A stretch of 10,224 nt of DNA. Source: Pavlovales sp. CCMP2436. Taxonomy: Eukaryota > Haptophyta > Pavlovophyceae > Pavlovales. This document shows, in pieces, positions 1-6,645 of this stretch. The notes beneath the pieces are model-generated. The model searched no databases. It saw nothing but the letters and a program-made list of their open reading frames with translations, and was not told the DNA's origin. The translations under genes and the position numbers were made by a program. The stretch's first letter is position 1; each line of letters opens with the position of its first letter. The stretch spans positions 42,599 through 52,822 of the forward strand of contig MU631319.1 in assembly GCA_026770615.1 (NCBI GenBank), in the 5' to 3' direction.

Positions 1-187
1 TAGCTGCAGCCGACTCCTCGCTGGGTCGACGCGCACGACGACGTCCGGCGTGATGACGCGGAGTCTGTGCGTCTGGCCGGTCAGCGCTGCCTGCGCCTGT
101 GCGGCTGCGATGGTGGCTGACGAGAGAAAGGATGAGAAGAAGGCGGAGTCCTCTGCAACTGCGTAGCCGCCGACGTCCTTGGTTGCG
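1..187 (-). CDS. Possible partial internal or 3' exon of an unrecognised gene
   Basis: On the minus strand one frame is open from about 216 to the window edge with no ATG. It translates to a protein-like stretch containing KDVGGYAVAEDSAFFSSFLS, then an Ala/Gln-rich helix-like segment and a Val/Arg-rich tail (THRLRVITPDVVVRVDP). A splice-acceptor-like sequence (ttattatatacag, with ctgac some 30 bases upstream as a possible branch site) lies directly before base 187, so I place an exon start there. The alternative reading frames are also open because the region is GC-rich, so openness alone is weak evidence. I do not recognise the product. No donor or upstream exon could be assigned, and the sequence upstream on this strand is the 47-bp repeat and the viral segment. 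Confidence 0.33.
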
Positions 188-210
188 CTGTATATAATAA
201 TCGGTTTAAT

Positions 211-257
211 ACCAAGTCAGTGAGTGAACAACACCAGTTGAACCATGCTGAGCCGCT
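211..257 (-). repeat. Left copy of 47-bp inverted repeat
   Basis: Read on the minus strand this matches 5735-5781 and 5796-5842 at 43 of 47 positions by eye; the first 21 bases (starting agcggctcagcatggttc) are identical. Similarity stops at both ends of the 47 bp. It therefore stands about 5.5 kb from its right-hand copies in inverted orientation, bracketing the capsid-like genes. It may be a terminal inverted repeat of the viral element, a recombination site, or a host dispersed repeat into which the element inserted. I saw no target-site duplication next to it. Confidence 0.8.
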
Positions 258-267
258 ATATATATAT
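257..267 (+). promoter_or_regulatory. TATA-like tract upstream of first viral ORF
   Basis: An alternating TA tract (tatatatatat) lies about 30 bases before the ATG at 298 and the ORF start at 300, the spacing expected for a TATA box with a very short leader. It directly adjoins the 47-bp repeat. It could also be a plain TA microsatellite. Confidence 0.4.
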
Positions 268-299
268 CACTCTGGCCGTGAAAGTGGTGCATTTCTGAT

Positions 300-620
300 G
301 TGACATCAGCGAGGGCGCTTCCTGCAGTTCAGCGATTTGGCAACACTGCAGGCGAATATCTACACAAAGGATTAGTCATTGGAGCTCGCGTCGCAAAGAT
401 TGCCAGGTCTGGTTTGAACGCTATCGAGAGGAGTGATCTAGCCAGAGTCCCAGGCGTTGGTGAGTTCATCGGGGTTGGTTGTGATGCGTCTAACGTGATT
501 GACATGGCTTTGCGGGCCGCCGGTAGAGCAGGGGATATTGCTTCTCGCGTAGGTCAATCGAAGGAGCTACGGGGCCTTACCACGCAATTTGAACGAACTG
601 CAAACTCGCAGAGTGGCTAA
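300..620 (+). CDS. Small basic Gly/Ala-rich protein, possible viral structural protein
   Basis: A 106-residue frame ends at TAA 618-620. It is rich in Gly, Ala and Arg with a predicted helical character: residues 20-40 carry LHKGLVIGARVAKIARSGLN, and residues 50-60 a hydrophobic Gly/Val-rich turn (VPGVGEFIGVG). There are no obvious transmembrane or signal segments. The frame begins with GTG at 300; the only nearby ATG (298-300) is two bases out of frame and runs straight into TGA, so the original start may have been damaged by a 2-bp insertion. The last in-frame stop upstream is TGA at 279. It is the first gene of a same-strand series followed by a capsid-like gene, which suggests a virion or genome-binding role, but I recognise no family. 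Function is not assigned. Confidence 0.5.
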   Translation: MTSARALPAVQRFGNTAGEYLHKGLVIGARVAKIARSGLNAIERSDLARVPGVGEFIGVGCDASNVIDMALRAAGRAGDIASRVGQSKELRGLTTQFERTANSQSG

Positions 621-666
621 ATACAAAAAATACAAAGAACAAGGAACACAGATACAAAAAAACCAA

Positions 667-725
667 GATGATCCATGATGATCCATGATGATCCAAGATG
701 AAACCAAGATGAAACCAAGATGATG
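667..725 (+). repeat. Short tandem repeats between first ORF and capsid-like gene
   Basis: Three 10-bp units (gatgatccat, twice exact, then gatgatccaa at 667-696) are followed by two 11-bp units (gatgaaaccaa at 697-718) and a partial unit. Every unit starts with GATGA, so many ATG and TGA triplets cluster just upstream of the next gene. The tract lies in the 118-bp gap between the first ORF and the capsid-like gene. It may be slippage expansion; it could affect initiation of the gene downstream. Confidence 0.85.
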
Positions 726-738
726 CGAAATAAAAATC

Positions 739-1704
739 TTGTGGTATGTCATAACCAATTCAAGCGCTCTGTCATCCGAAGCGCTTCCGGATTATGTCAA
801 CTACGTCCCCCGCCCTGTTGCACCACCGGCCGAGATGATCTGCCATTACTTGACTTCAACGGGTGGCGGGGCTCCGCAAACTGGTGGCAGCAAAGCCGAA
901 TTCTCAATTTCATGCGCCAACCCAGGTCTACACCTCGACCCATCTCAGACGGTACTGTCTTTCCAGATCAACAACAGTACCTCCGGGCCTATGACGCTCG
1001 ACGGTGGAGCTCACGCCATCATCCAGAGCATCGACGTCTTCTTCGGAAATGTGCACATTAGTTCGATTGACGAGTATGCGGCGCTGTTTGCGATCACCCA
1101 GGACTTCACCACGGATCTCGCTCGCTTCGCAGCTCCGGGACGGTTCGCGGTGTGGCAGACTTCCTCCCCACGGTAGTAGCCACTGCGAAACATAAAGGAT
1201 GCATATTACGCCCGGATTGGTGCCACGATTGCCGCTGGTGGGAATCTCATGGTCGCGCTTTCCCTGATGTCCGTTCTTGGTACACTCGCTATGAAGGCCA
1301 TCCCCCTCAGCCAGCTCCAGGATTCGATCAAGCTCGAGGTGAAATGGGCTACTGAGAACAATTGGGGCACTTTTGTTGACTCCGCATCATCGACGACTGG
1401 GTGCACGGTCAGCGACATCAAATTGCACATTAGTCAGGTCCGCCTCGATGGAGCGGTTGAGCGCGCTATGATGGACAGCCTCGGTGGAATTGTTCACTGC
1501 CCCACGCTGGACTACCAGCACTTCCGCTCTACGGTGGCCCCGAACGCCGGGTTTATTTCGATGCAGATCCCGATCCGGGTAAGTTCCGCATGCAATGTAT
1601 TTATCGTTCTTCGTGAGTTGGCGATCACTAACTCCCTGCCGCCTGGGACTAGACCAGGGGTTTGGAGATTACCGCCCTCGGCGGTTAGGCGAGCTGCGCA
1701 TTAG
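739..1704 (+). pseudogene. Candidate double-jelly-roll major capsid protein, broken by tandem TAG
   Basis: One frame encodes two beta-rich halves. The first (739-1173) includes FQINNSTSGPMTLDGGAHAI and an Asp/Glu-bounded SSIDEYAALFAITQDFTTD. The second (1180-1704) includes AIPLSQLQDSIKLEVKWATE, VERAMMDSLGG and an aromatic/Ser-rich strand region ending in FISMQIPIRVSSACNVFIVL. This two-domain, Asn/Thr/Ser-rich beta plan resembles small double-jelly-roll capsid proteins of eukaryotic DNA viruses; that is inference from pattern, not a search. Two consecutive in-frame TAG codons (1174-1179) split the halves, but the frame stays sensible on both sides. There is no in-frame ATG at the front: ATG at 746 is one base out of frame and meets TAA at 752. 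About 322 codons is short for most such proteins, and the end after FIVL reads poorly, so the 3' part may be lost or shifted. The end at TAG 1702-1704 is followed by a TATA-like element. Alternative: another viral virion protein. Confidence 0.5.
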
Positions 1705-1712
1705 CGCACGCC

Positions 1713-1728
1713 ATTATAAATATTATAC
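1713..1728 (+). promoter_or_regulatory. TATA-like element between capsid-like gene and Pro/Ala-rich gene
   Basis: The AT-rich string attataaatattata begins 9 bases after the stop of the capsid-like gene and lies about 25-40 bases before the ATG at 1753. Its TATAAATA core and spacing fit a promoter for the next gene. It contrasts with the GC-rich coding sequence on both sides. Confidence 0.45.
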
Positions 1729-1752
1729 CTATTCTTGCAAGATGATCTCTTA

Positions 1753-2745
1753 ATGCACCAAGGCGGGCATGATAGACCGCGCCACCACGCGCTAAGCGAG
1801 AGGCTTGTGTTCGGTCAGAAGCCGGTGATAATTCCTCAAAACGAGAAGGTCCTATATCGCAAGGAGCGAGCTATAAAATCGATTTTGACGGCATTCCAGC
1901 CAGTGATCTACACCGATACTTTGAATGACACTAACAGTGCTTTATTTTAAAACCGCACCGTAATTCCAGAACGGCTTCAGCCATTCAACTCTATACAGAC
2001 CCCGTTTGCTGCAAGACAAGGCGTTGGTGGGCCCATTATTATTTTTAATCCGCTTTTGTCTCCAGCCGAAATGCGAGCGCGGGCCAATGGGATTCGTCTT
2101 GCGAACCGACCTATTCCGATTCCAAACTCGGGGATTGTACCGCCCACTACATACGATCCGCAGGCGCAATACGTACCAACCCAAACCCTCCCTCCACCGA
2201 TGATACCAATGCCCCCTTCCATTGGTTCACGTGTGCCCCCCCCGGCTGCTTCGGCTGCACTGGCTGCTTCGTCTTCTTCAGCTGCACCGGTTGCTTCGGC
2301 TGCACCGGCTGCTTCGTCGGCACCGGCTGCTTCGGCGGCACTTGTTTCTCCGAATACCCGAGCCTTCCAGCTAGCTCAACCAATTGTCCAGTCGCCTCTT
2401 CGATATGCCAGTCCTACAATTCAGGCTCCGTTTCAGTCACCGATGTCACCGATGCCAACCGCTAGGAATCCATTTCAAGTTCTAAGTGCTCTTCCAGCGG
2501 TGACTTTTTCTCCATTCGCACCGCCCCAGACACCACCGCCCCAGGCACCGTCGCCATAGGCACCGTCTCCCCCGGCACCGTCCGCAACCCCAGCATTAAC
2601 TAGGGCTAAAAGCGTAGGGTCGAAGGCCGTTAAGGCAAAAGCATACGAGGAATATAAGCCTGGTGGGTCTTCCTCTTCTGAAGCATACGAGGATTACCAA
2701 TCTCCCCCACCTAGGTCCAAAATTGCGGCGCCAGGTGCAACTTGA
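1753..2745 (+). pseudogene. Pro/Ala/Ser-rich probable virion protein with in-frame TAA and TAG
   Basis: Starting at ATG 1753, one frame continues to TGA 2743-2745 and is interrupted only by TAA at 1948 and TAG at 2557. The N-terminal third is mixed and basic (NEKVLYRKERAIKSILTAFQ). After the TAA the frame reads on without loss of character (NRTVIPERLQPFNSIQTPF, then GGPIIIFNPLLSPAEMRARA). A low-complexity Ala/Ser/Pro segment follows (2245-2340), then Pro/Gln repeats. The TAG falls where neighbouring repeat units have CAG, in ccccaggcaccgtcgcca then tag. A charged tail has a repeated motif, KAYEEYKP and EAYEDYQSP. A frameshift near 2735-2745 probably joined it originally to the helical frame downstream. 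Low-complexity proteins are common among minor capsid and scaffold proteins of DNA viruses, but I recognise no specific family. Confidence 0.5.
2245..2340 (+). repeat. Ala/Ser/Pro-coding degenerate tandem repeat
   Basis: Imperfect units built from gctgcttcg, gctgcaccg and gctgcttcgtc encode runs such as AASAAPAASSAPAASAA. The composition suggests slippage expansion inside the coding frame. It gives the protein a flexible linker between its N-terminal part and its Pro-rich part. Confidence 0.85.
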
Positions 2746-2755
2746 CGGTCTTGAG

Positions 2756-3010
2756 ATGAACCTTACGAATGAAGAAATCAACCGAACCGGCAAGCTGAGC
2801 GATCTGCGCAATCGTCTGACCAGGACCGTACAGGATGAAAATAACCAAACCTCCAGGCTTTTGAATAACGATATTATCCTTCAGAAGGAAATTAGCAAAT
2901 ACGGAAGGCTGGATACGAAGGCATCGTGTGCGACTATTGGAACCATCTTTGGTGTTCACCATCTAACCCTTGATAAATTTATTTTCATGCGGCGAACTGG
3001 AGGCGCCTAA
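2756..3010 (+). CDS. Helical 84-residue frame, probable C-terminal part of Pro/Ala-rich protein
   Basis: This frame is offset by one base from the Pro/Ala-rich frame and ends at TAA 3008-3010. It can start at ATG 2756, or it is the original C-terminus of the upstream protein after a one-base frameshift near 2735-2745, where the two frames exchange sensible sequence. It encodes a charged, heptad-like helical segment (LTNEEINRTGKLSDLRNRLT then QDENNQTSRLLNNDIILQKE), likely a coiled coil, and then a hydrophobic/aromatic end with Cys and His (TIGTIFGVHHLTLDKFIFMR). No zinc-binding pattern is clear. I favour the frameshift explanation because the upstream frame ends in random-looking sequence exactly where this one begins. 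Family unknown. Confidence 0.45.
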   Translation: MNLTNEEINRTGKLSDLRNRLTRTVQDENNQTSRLLNNDIILQKEISKYGRLDTKASCATIGTIFGVHHLTLDKFIFMRRTGGA

Positions 3011-3044
3011 ATTAATCAAATCGTAAAAAAAATGTAAGGCTCAC

Positions 3045-3052
3045 TTATAAAA
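3045..3052 (+). promoter_or_regulatory. TATA-like box directly before ATG 3054
   Basis: The string ttataaaa ends one base before ATG 3054 (ttataaaacatg). A TATA-like element this close to the start would imply initiation elsewhere, or a viral-type promoter where AT-rich sequence immediately precedes the start codon; a similar AT-rich string (aatttaaacatg) precedes ATG 3840. The pair suggests a shared promoter style for the last two structural genes. Confidence 0.35.
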
Positions 3053-3053
3053 C

Positions 3054-3830
3054 ATGTCGAACGTTTACGGAGCACTTCCAACAACGGGCCTGGAAATCGA
3101 TATAGACCCGGTACGCGGTGCTCTCAAACGCAACCACGCAACGCAGCTTCTCCGCGGACGAAACACCGCAGAATCAAACGCGTAACACCACAAAAATATT
3201 GAAGAAAAAACTGCCTGCCAATACCGGAGCTGACGAGCTGTTCATTCCATTTGATGAATATCTTTACACGTTCCCCCTGACCTACGTGGTAGAATCGCCG
3301 CTCCCTATATCGCTCGAAACAATCATAACAAGTTGGTGGGTGTGCAGTACAGTTTCTCTCGGAAGAATCCTATTGCCGCCGGGTGCATTTGCGTTATGAG
3401 AGACACGAAGTTCCTTGAAGACGAATCAACCACAGACCCAAAGGCTTCGACATACACTATTAATCAAATCCTATCCGAAGATGTAGTGAGCGCGACAACG
3501 TTTCAGGTGACGGTATTCAGGTATATCCCCGGGCAGGCACAGCAGAAAGTCTTATCTTGGTCTTCTTTAGACACTCCTTCGATGGTGGTCGCAAAATCGA
3601 AAGCTACAATGACTCCAGTAGTTGCATATGCAGGTTTCACATAGAGCTATGGGCATTGTGCTCTATCGTTTGATATCCCCACTGAGAAATATGTTGCATC
3701 GTTTATTGCATCTATGGATTACTGAATATTTAATAACGGAATTCACTACGAAGTAGACAGATACTCAGGCAGCAATGCCAGCAAAAACAATCTAGGTCTA
3801 AACGTGAGCACCACTAAAAACCCATTTTGA
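3054..3830 (+). pseudogene. Unrecognised probable viral structural protein, two frameshifts and two in-frame stops
   Basis: Starting at ATG 3054 (MSNVYGALPTTGLEIDIDPV), coding character stays in frame until TAA 3183. It then passes to the next frame (about 3186-3320; LPANTGADELFIPFDEYLYT) and returns to the first frame from about 3325 (VGVQYSFSRKNPIAAGCICV). That frame then runs on past TAG 3642-3644 and TGA 3723-3725 to TGA 3828-3830. The two shifts compensate, which fits one ancestral gene of roughly 255-260 codons. The protein is rich in Thr, Ser, Tyr and Val with alternating hydrophobic residues, so it is probably beta-structured. Its place between capsid-like genes suggests a minor capsid or vertex protein; this is inference from position only. 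The next gene starts 10 bases after its end. Confidence 0.5.
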
Positions 3831-3839
3831 AATTTAAAC

Positions 3840-4283
3840 ATGCCAGCGCGTCCGTTCCCAAATGTTGCACAGGGGGCTTACATCCGCGGTGGAATCGTCG
3901 TCGATACTAGCAAGCGCATAACCGTCGAGGTACTGGTCACGGGCTCACAGCAAATCAACGCCAGGTAGATCAAATACGATGTGACGAGGTTCGTAGACGA
4001 GCAAAATCTCGCGATCCTTTCATACGATCCTACTCGGCGATTTACATGTATATTCAGTAATGCAAATTTGTTTTTTAATGCAGATGAGATTGAAATTATA
4101 CGAAATCTAGAGAGCAGCTCGGTTAACATTGGTTTCTACACGCAGATATACAAGCCAACCCTTCGAGTCTGCGGTGGATCCCTGGTAAATAGCGCTTAGA
4201 GCGGGACCGTGTCTCCAATATCAAGGCTAGTTGTACTTTCAAACGAGGTTCGTAACCTGACATTGATTGATTTTAACGAGTAA
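3840..4283 (+). pseudogene. Unrecognised probable viral structural protein with two in-frame TAGs
   Basis: From ATG 3840 a single frame reads with consistent protein character through TAG 3966-3968 and TAG 4197-4199 to TAA 4281-4283. Visible segments are MPARPFPNVAQGAYIRGGIV, KYDVTRFVDEQNLAILSYDP, a hydrophobic/Asn-rich core (FSNANLFFNADEIEIIRNLE) and SPISRLVVLSNEVRNLTLID. Even after the TAA the frame continues plausibly for about 14 codons (RLPPDFSFEVNGSKA) before entering GC-rich sequence near 4318, so the original gene may have been longer and cut off there. There is no frameshift, which sets it apart from its neighbours. Predicted mostly beta. By position it is likely a virion protein; no family is recognised. 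The first TAG lies in an AGG TAG ATC context and the second in GCT TAG AGC. Confidence 0.5.
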
Positions 4284-4317
4284 AGGCTACCTCCTGATTT
4301 TTCTTTCGAAGTAAATG

Positions 4318-5190
4318 GCAGCAAGGCCGCACGCGGCGCGGTGCGGGGCCGCCGCATCGAGGGTCAAGGAGGGGTGGGAAGGCGGCTGCGCTGCCACTGC
4401 TGACGGCGAATAGGCGCTAGACACCTCTGATATGAGCGCTGTGCCGCGTCAGCTGCGCTCTCCACCACTGCAGGGCGCCTGGGCCCGCGTAGGCTGCCAG
4501 CTCATCAGGTGCGATCACCTGAGGCCGACGCGGCGAGCACACCTGGCACCACCGAGGTTGCGCACTCGCAACGCTGGATCTGCTCGCGCTTCGCTGCTCT
4601 ACCCGCCGCCTACGCCGTGCGCCAGTCTCGTGGTGAGAGCATCTTAGCTAGCCACAGCAGAGCGCGCTAACGGTGTCACCACGCACGTGCGCGTGGCAAG
4701 CGGTGGACGGCCGCATGGCCCCGCCGGCAGGGCCTATAAGTGATTGCAGCCCGGGCTCAGAGCCGGGGGGGGGGCTCCTCCCCGCGTGACCGCAAAAGAG
4801 CGCGACTTTTGCGTGGTGCCTGGCGTGGTGCGGCAAGACTAATGGTCGGTATCTGCGCGCTTCCCGCTCGCTTCACGCGGGCAATCGCCGTGGCGATGGA
4901 TGGGCGGGCGCGTGCGCACGGGGGGGTGGGGGAGGGGGGCAACGCAACCAGCCTTGAGGCGTGCGAGTGGGGCTCCCGGTGGTCGGCCAGTGCTGGGCGT
5001 GCTTGCTGCCACCACACGCCTCACAGGACGCAAAGCTCCTGGCTACGCTCGGGTGTCTACTCGCTACTCGGGTCTCGTCGCGGAGGCGCGCTGACTGCGC
5101 ATTCACAATATATTCTGCAGCACGCGCGGCTTTGTCACATACACGGCAGTGATCGCAGGAACTCGCTCTCGGGTCGCGATTGATATGATC
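4318..5190. other. GC-rich stretch without a convincing gene
   Basis: The base composition changes abruptly at about 4318, immediately after the last viral-like codons, to strongly GC-rich sequence dominated by CpG, G-runs (ten Gs at 4765-4774) and CGC/GCG words. Several frames are open here only because stop codons are rare at this composition. They begin with arbitrary starts, have no shared coding character, and translate to Arg/Pro/Ala/Gly-rich strings. I see no gene. It may be host intergenic DNA into which the viral fragment was joined. Confidence 0.5.
4920..4939 (+). other. G-quadruplex-capable tract
   Basis: The plus strand has a run of seven Gs, a T, five Gs, an A and six Gs. Long G-runs with single-base loops can supply four G-triplets and so could fold into a quadruplex. 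Its function, if any, is unknown. Confidence 0.55.
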
Positions 5191-5731
5191 GAGCCTCCGT
5201 ACGGATGCTACATAACACCGCTCTACTCCGTCTGCATTATATTTCCTCAACAAGTCTGTCGCCTCCGTGTAATACATATATTGATAATATTTTCTTTGGC
5301 CTGACAGCGTCAATTTTTTTTTTCTAGGACTTAAAACTAACAAGTTACAGAACACGCTAATCATAATCATAATGCGAGCGTGCAGAGTCTTTGCTACATT
5401 ATTGATACCGGTTAATACAATGACATCCTGCTGTGTGTCGCTAAGCCTGTGCTTCCCTGGCAGGCCTGGCCGGGCCGTACAATCGTAAACAGAAAAAAAA
5501 GAAAAAAATAGTAGTGGAGTGTTGCACGGTAACTAACTGGCGGTAACTAGTAGTAGTAACTGGAGTTGCGGAGCACGGGACACAGATGCCTCCGGAGTTG
5601 AGCCCATGTCACGGCAGGCGTGCATATTACTGGCTAGATACTTTGTGGCGTTAGTCTGCATGATGCCCCGATTCTATTAATTCAAATTACATGGTCATGT
5701 TAATGTGCGCCTCATCCCGGCTGTTTTTATT
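5191..5731. other. AT-richer non-coding stretch
   Basis: After the GC-rich block the sequence becomes AT-richer, with poly-A/T stretches (for example ttttttttt at 5314-5322 and an A-rich purine run near 5491-5508) and a local repeat of taact and tagtag words (5528-5563). A minus-strand frame from 5370 back into the GC-rich block was considered and not accepted. No gene is supported. Confidence 0.45.
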
Positions 5732-5853
5732 ATTAGCGGCTCAGCATGGTTCAACAGGTGGTGTTCGCTCACAGACTTGGTCAACGTCAGGCATTAGCGG
5801 CTCAGCATGGTTCAACAGGTGGTGTTCGCTCACAGACTTGGTCGACGTCAGGC
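5732..5853 (+). repeat. 61-bp tandem duplication carrying the right copies of the inverted 47-bp repeat
   Basis: Copy 1 (5732-5792) and copy 2 (5793-5853) differ at one base only (A at 5783, G at 5844). Each contains the 47-bp motif (5735-5781 and 5796-5842) that matches 211-257 in inverted orientation. The 61-bp unit is not a multiple of three, so the two copies are in different frames in any translation, which argues against a coding role. The near identity suggests a recent duplication. The bases outside the 47 bp (attaN and caacgtcaggc) have no counterpart at the left copy. Confidence 0.9.
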
Positions 5854-6070
5854 ATTGTTCTCGGCAGCAGGGGTGGTAGAGGTGAAGTTGGTTACGAACT
5901 CGTAGCAGATGCCACAGGCTCCCCCCCCCACCCACCCTCAACGCTCATGTCCATCTAGGTGCGTGTGCCCGGTCCGCCGCGACCAGAGCCCTCCTCGACA
6001 TTCGGAGCCCGCCTCGTGTGCCTCTCGGGTGCCGCTAGGGTCGCGACAATACAATATACCTTAAAAGAAA

Positions 6071-6079
6071 CTATATAAC
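6071..6079 (+). promoter_or_regulatory. TATA-like box before orphan ORF
   Basis: The string ctatataac lies about 40 bases before ATG 6118. Its form (TATATAA) and spacing fit a TATA box for the short ORF downstream, in a region that is otherwise mixed in composition. Confidence 0.35.
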
Positions 6080-6117
6080 ATTTCCGATTCTCAGTGTTCG
6101 GAAGCGGAAAGAAAGTC

Positions 6118-6339
6118 ATGCTTCCCGATATGGTAGTAAATGAGGCTCCGCCAAATTTACGAATCGCTGCGCATCAAACTCTTCTGTACCCCCTCTGGTT
6201 CGTGAGTTGTTCCGGAGGATTTTCACCGGACTTTTTCGCAAATATCCTCCCCGGACTGGCCACTTATTTATCGGATTTCGACCCCCAGAGGAACACGAAG
6301 TGGGCTCCGACCGTCGAGGAGAGCTCTATTCGACAATAG
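6118..6339 (+). CDS. Short orphan ORF, unrecognised
   Basis: From ATG 6118 the frame encodes 73 residues to TAG 6337-6339: MLPDMVVNEAPPNLRIAAHQ, then a hydrophobic/aromatic segment (TLLYPLWFVSCSGGFSPDFF) and a charged end (DFDPQRNTKWAPTVEESSIR). The frame is also open upstream to 6079, where a GSGKK string appears just before the ATG; this is not a full Walker A motif. Codon use is mixed, closer to the viral block than to the GC-rich U-box gene, so it could be a further relic of the same element, or a fragment of another mobile element. A second GGATTTCGACCC string at 6436-6447 echoes one inside the ORF near 6275-6286. No family recognised. Confidence 0.4.
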   Translation: MLPDMVVNEAPPNLRIAAHQTLLYPLWFVSCSGGFSPDFFANILPGLATYLSDFDPQRNTKWAPTVEESSIRQ

Positions 6340-6645
6340 CTATCGAAACTTAGCGCGCAGGGGCGAACAATGCCTACGTCTTTGTCCTGCCCACCACTTT
6401 CACCCCTCCCCAGTGCGGATTCGCGCCACTAATTTGGATTTCGACCCAAATACATAATAATACCTGTAAAGCTCGCCGAGACGAATTGAGCAAGCCTGCA
6501 GCGAGCGTTATAAGTTACCTTAATCAATCATGGAGAATATACGCACAAACAAGGCTTTGATTGACTCGTCGTTCTGCACTTGCGGACCTGTAGGGGGGGG
6601 GGGGTTGCTTGACCGAAGCAAGAGCCCGCCTTCGGCTAGTGCGGC
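6340..6645. other. Intergenic stretch
   Basis: No gene is supported here. The orphan ORF frame continues past its TAG until TAA 6430-6432 without clear coding character. A run of twelve Gs (6593-6604) lies just before repeat A. An ATG at 6530 opens a short frame that runs into the G-run and repeat and is not accepted. Confidence 0.5.

Noticed and set aside
1571..1640. A donor-like cgggtaagt string in the capsid-like gene
   Set aside because: The frame through it (IPIRVSSACNVFIVL) reads as a sensible continuation, and no matching acceptor restores better coding downstream.
4183..4197. A 15-bp GTAAAT...TTAG segment as an intron that would remove the in-frame TAG at 4197
   Set aside because: Fifteen bases is far too short for a spliceosomal intron, and the other in-frame stops have no comparable signals.
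4740..5183. Plus-strand frame of 147 codons across the GC-rich block
   Set aside because: It starts at a non-ATG codon, runs through G-runs and simple CpG sequence, and gives Arg/Gly/Ala-rich residues with no fold-like pattern. Stop codons are rare here by composition.
4873..5370. Minus-strand frame of 165 codons with a Cys-rich stretch (SSCDHCRVCDKAARAAEYIV)
   Set aside because: The N-terminal part is AT-rich with simple-sequence Lys/Leu and the C-terminal part is a Pro/Arg-rich product of GC-rich DNA. The frame joins two unlike regions, has no recognisable domain, and other frames are equally open in the GC-rich half.
5746..5958. Plus-strand ORF starting at an ATG within the 61-bp repeat (MVQQVVFAHRLGQRQALAAQ)
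   Set aside because: The two repeat units fall in different frames, so the translation is not a repeated peptide, and the rest is low-complexity. The left inverted copy of the same motif has an early stop. It is better explained as non-coding repeat.
6094..6117. GSGKK string ahead of the orphan ORF as a Walker A motif of a packaging ATPase
   Set aside because: The full GxxGxGK[S/T] pattern is missing (Lys in place of Ser/Thr), no Walker B follows, and the string lies upstream of the first ATG.
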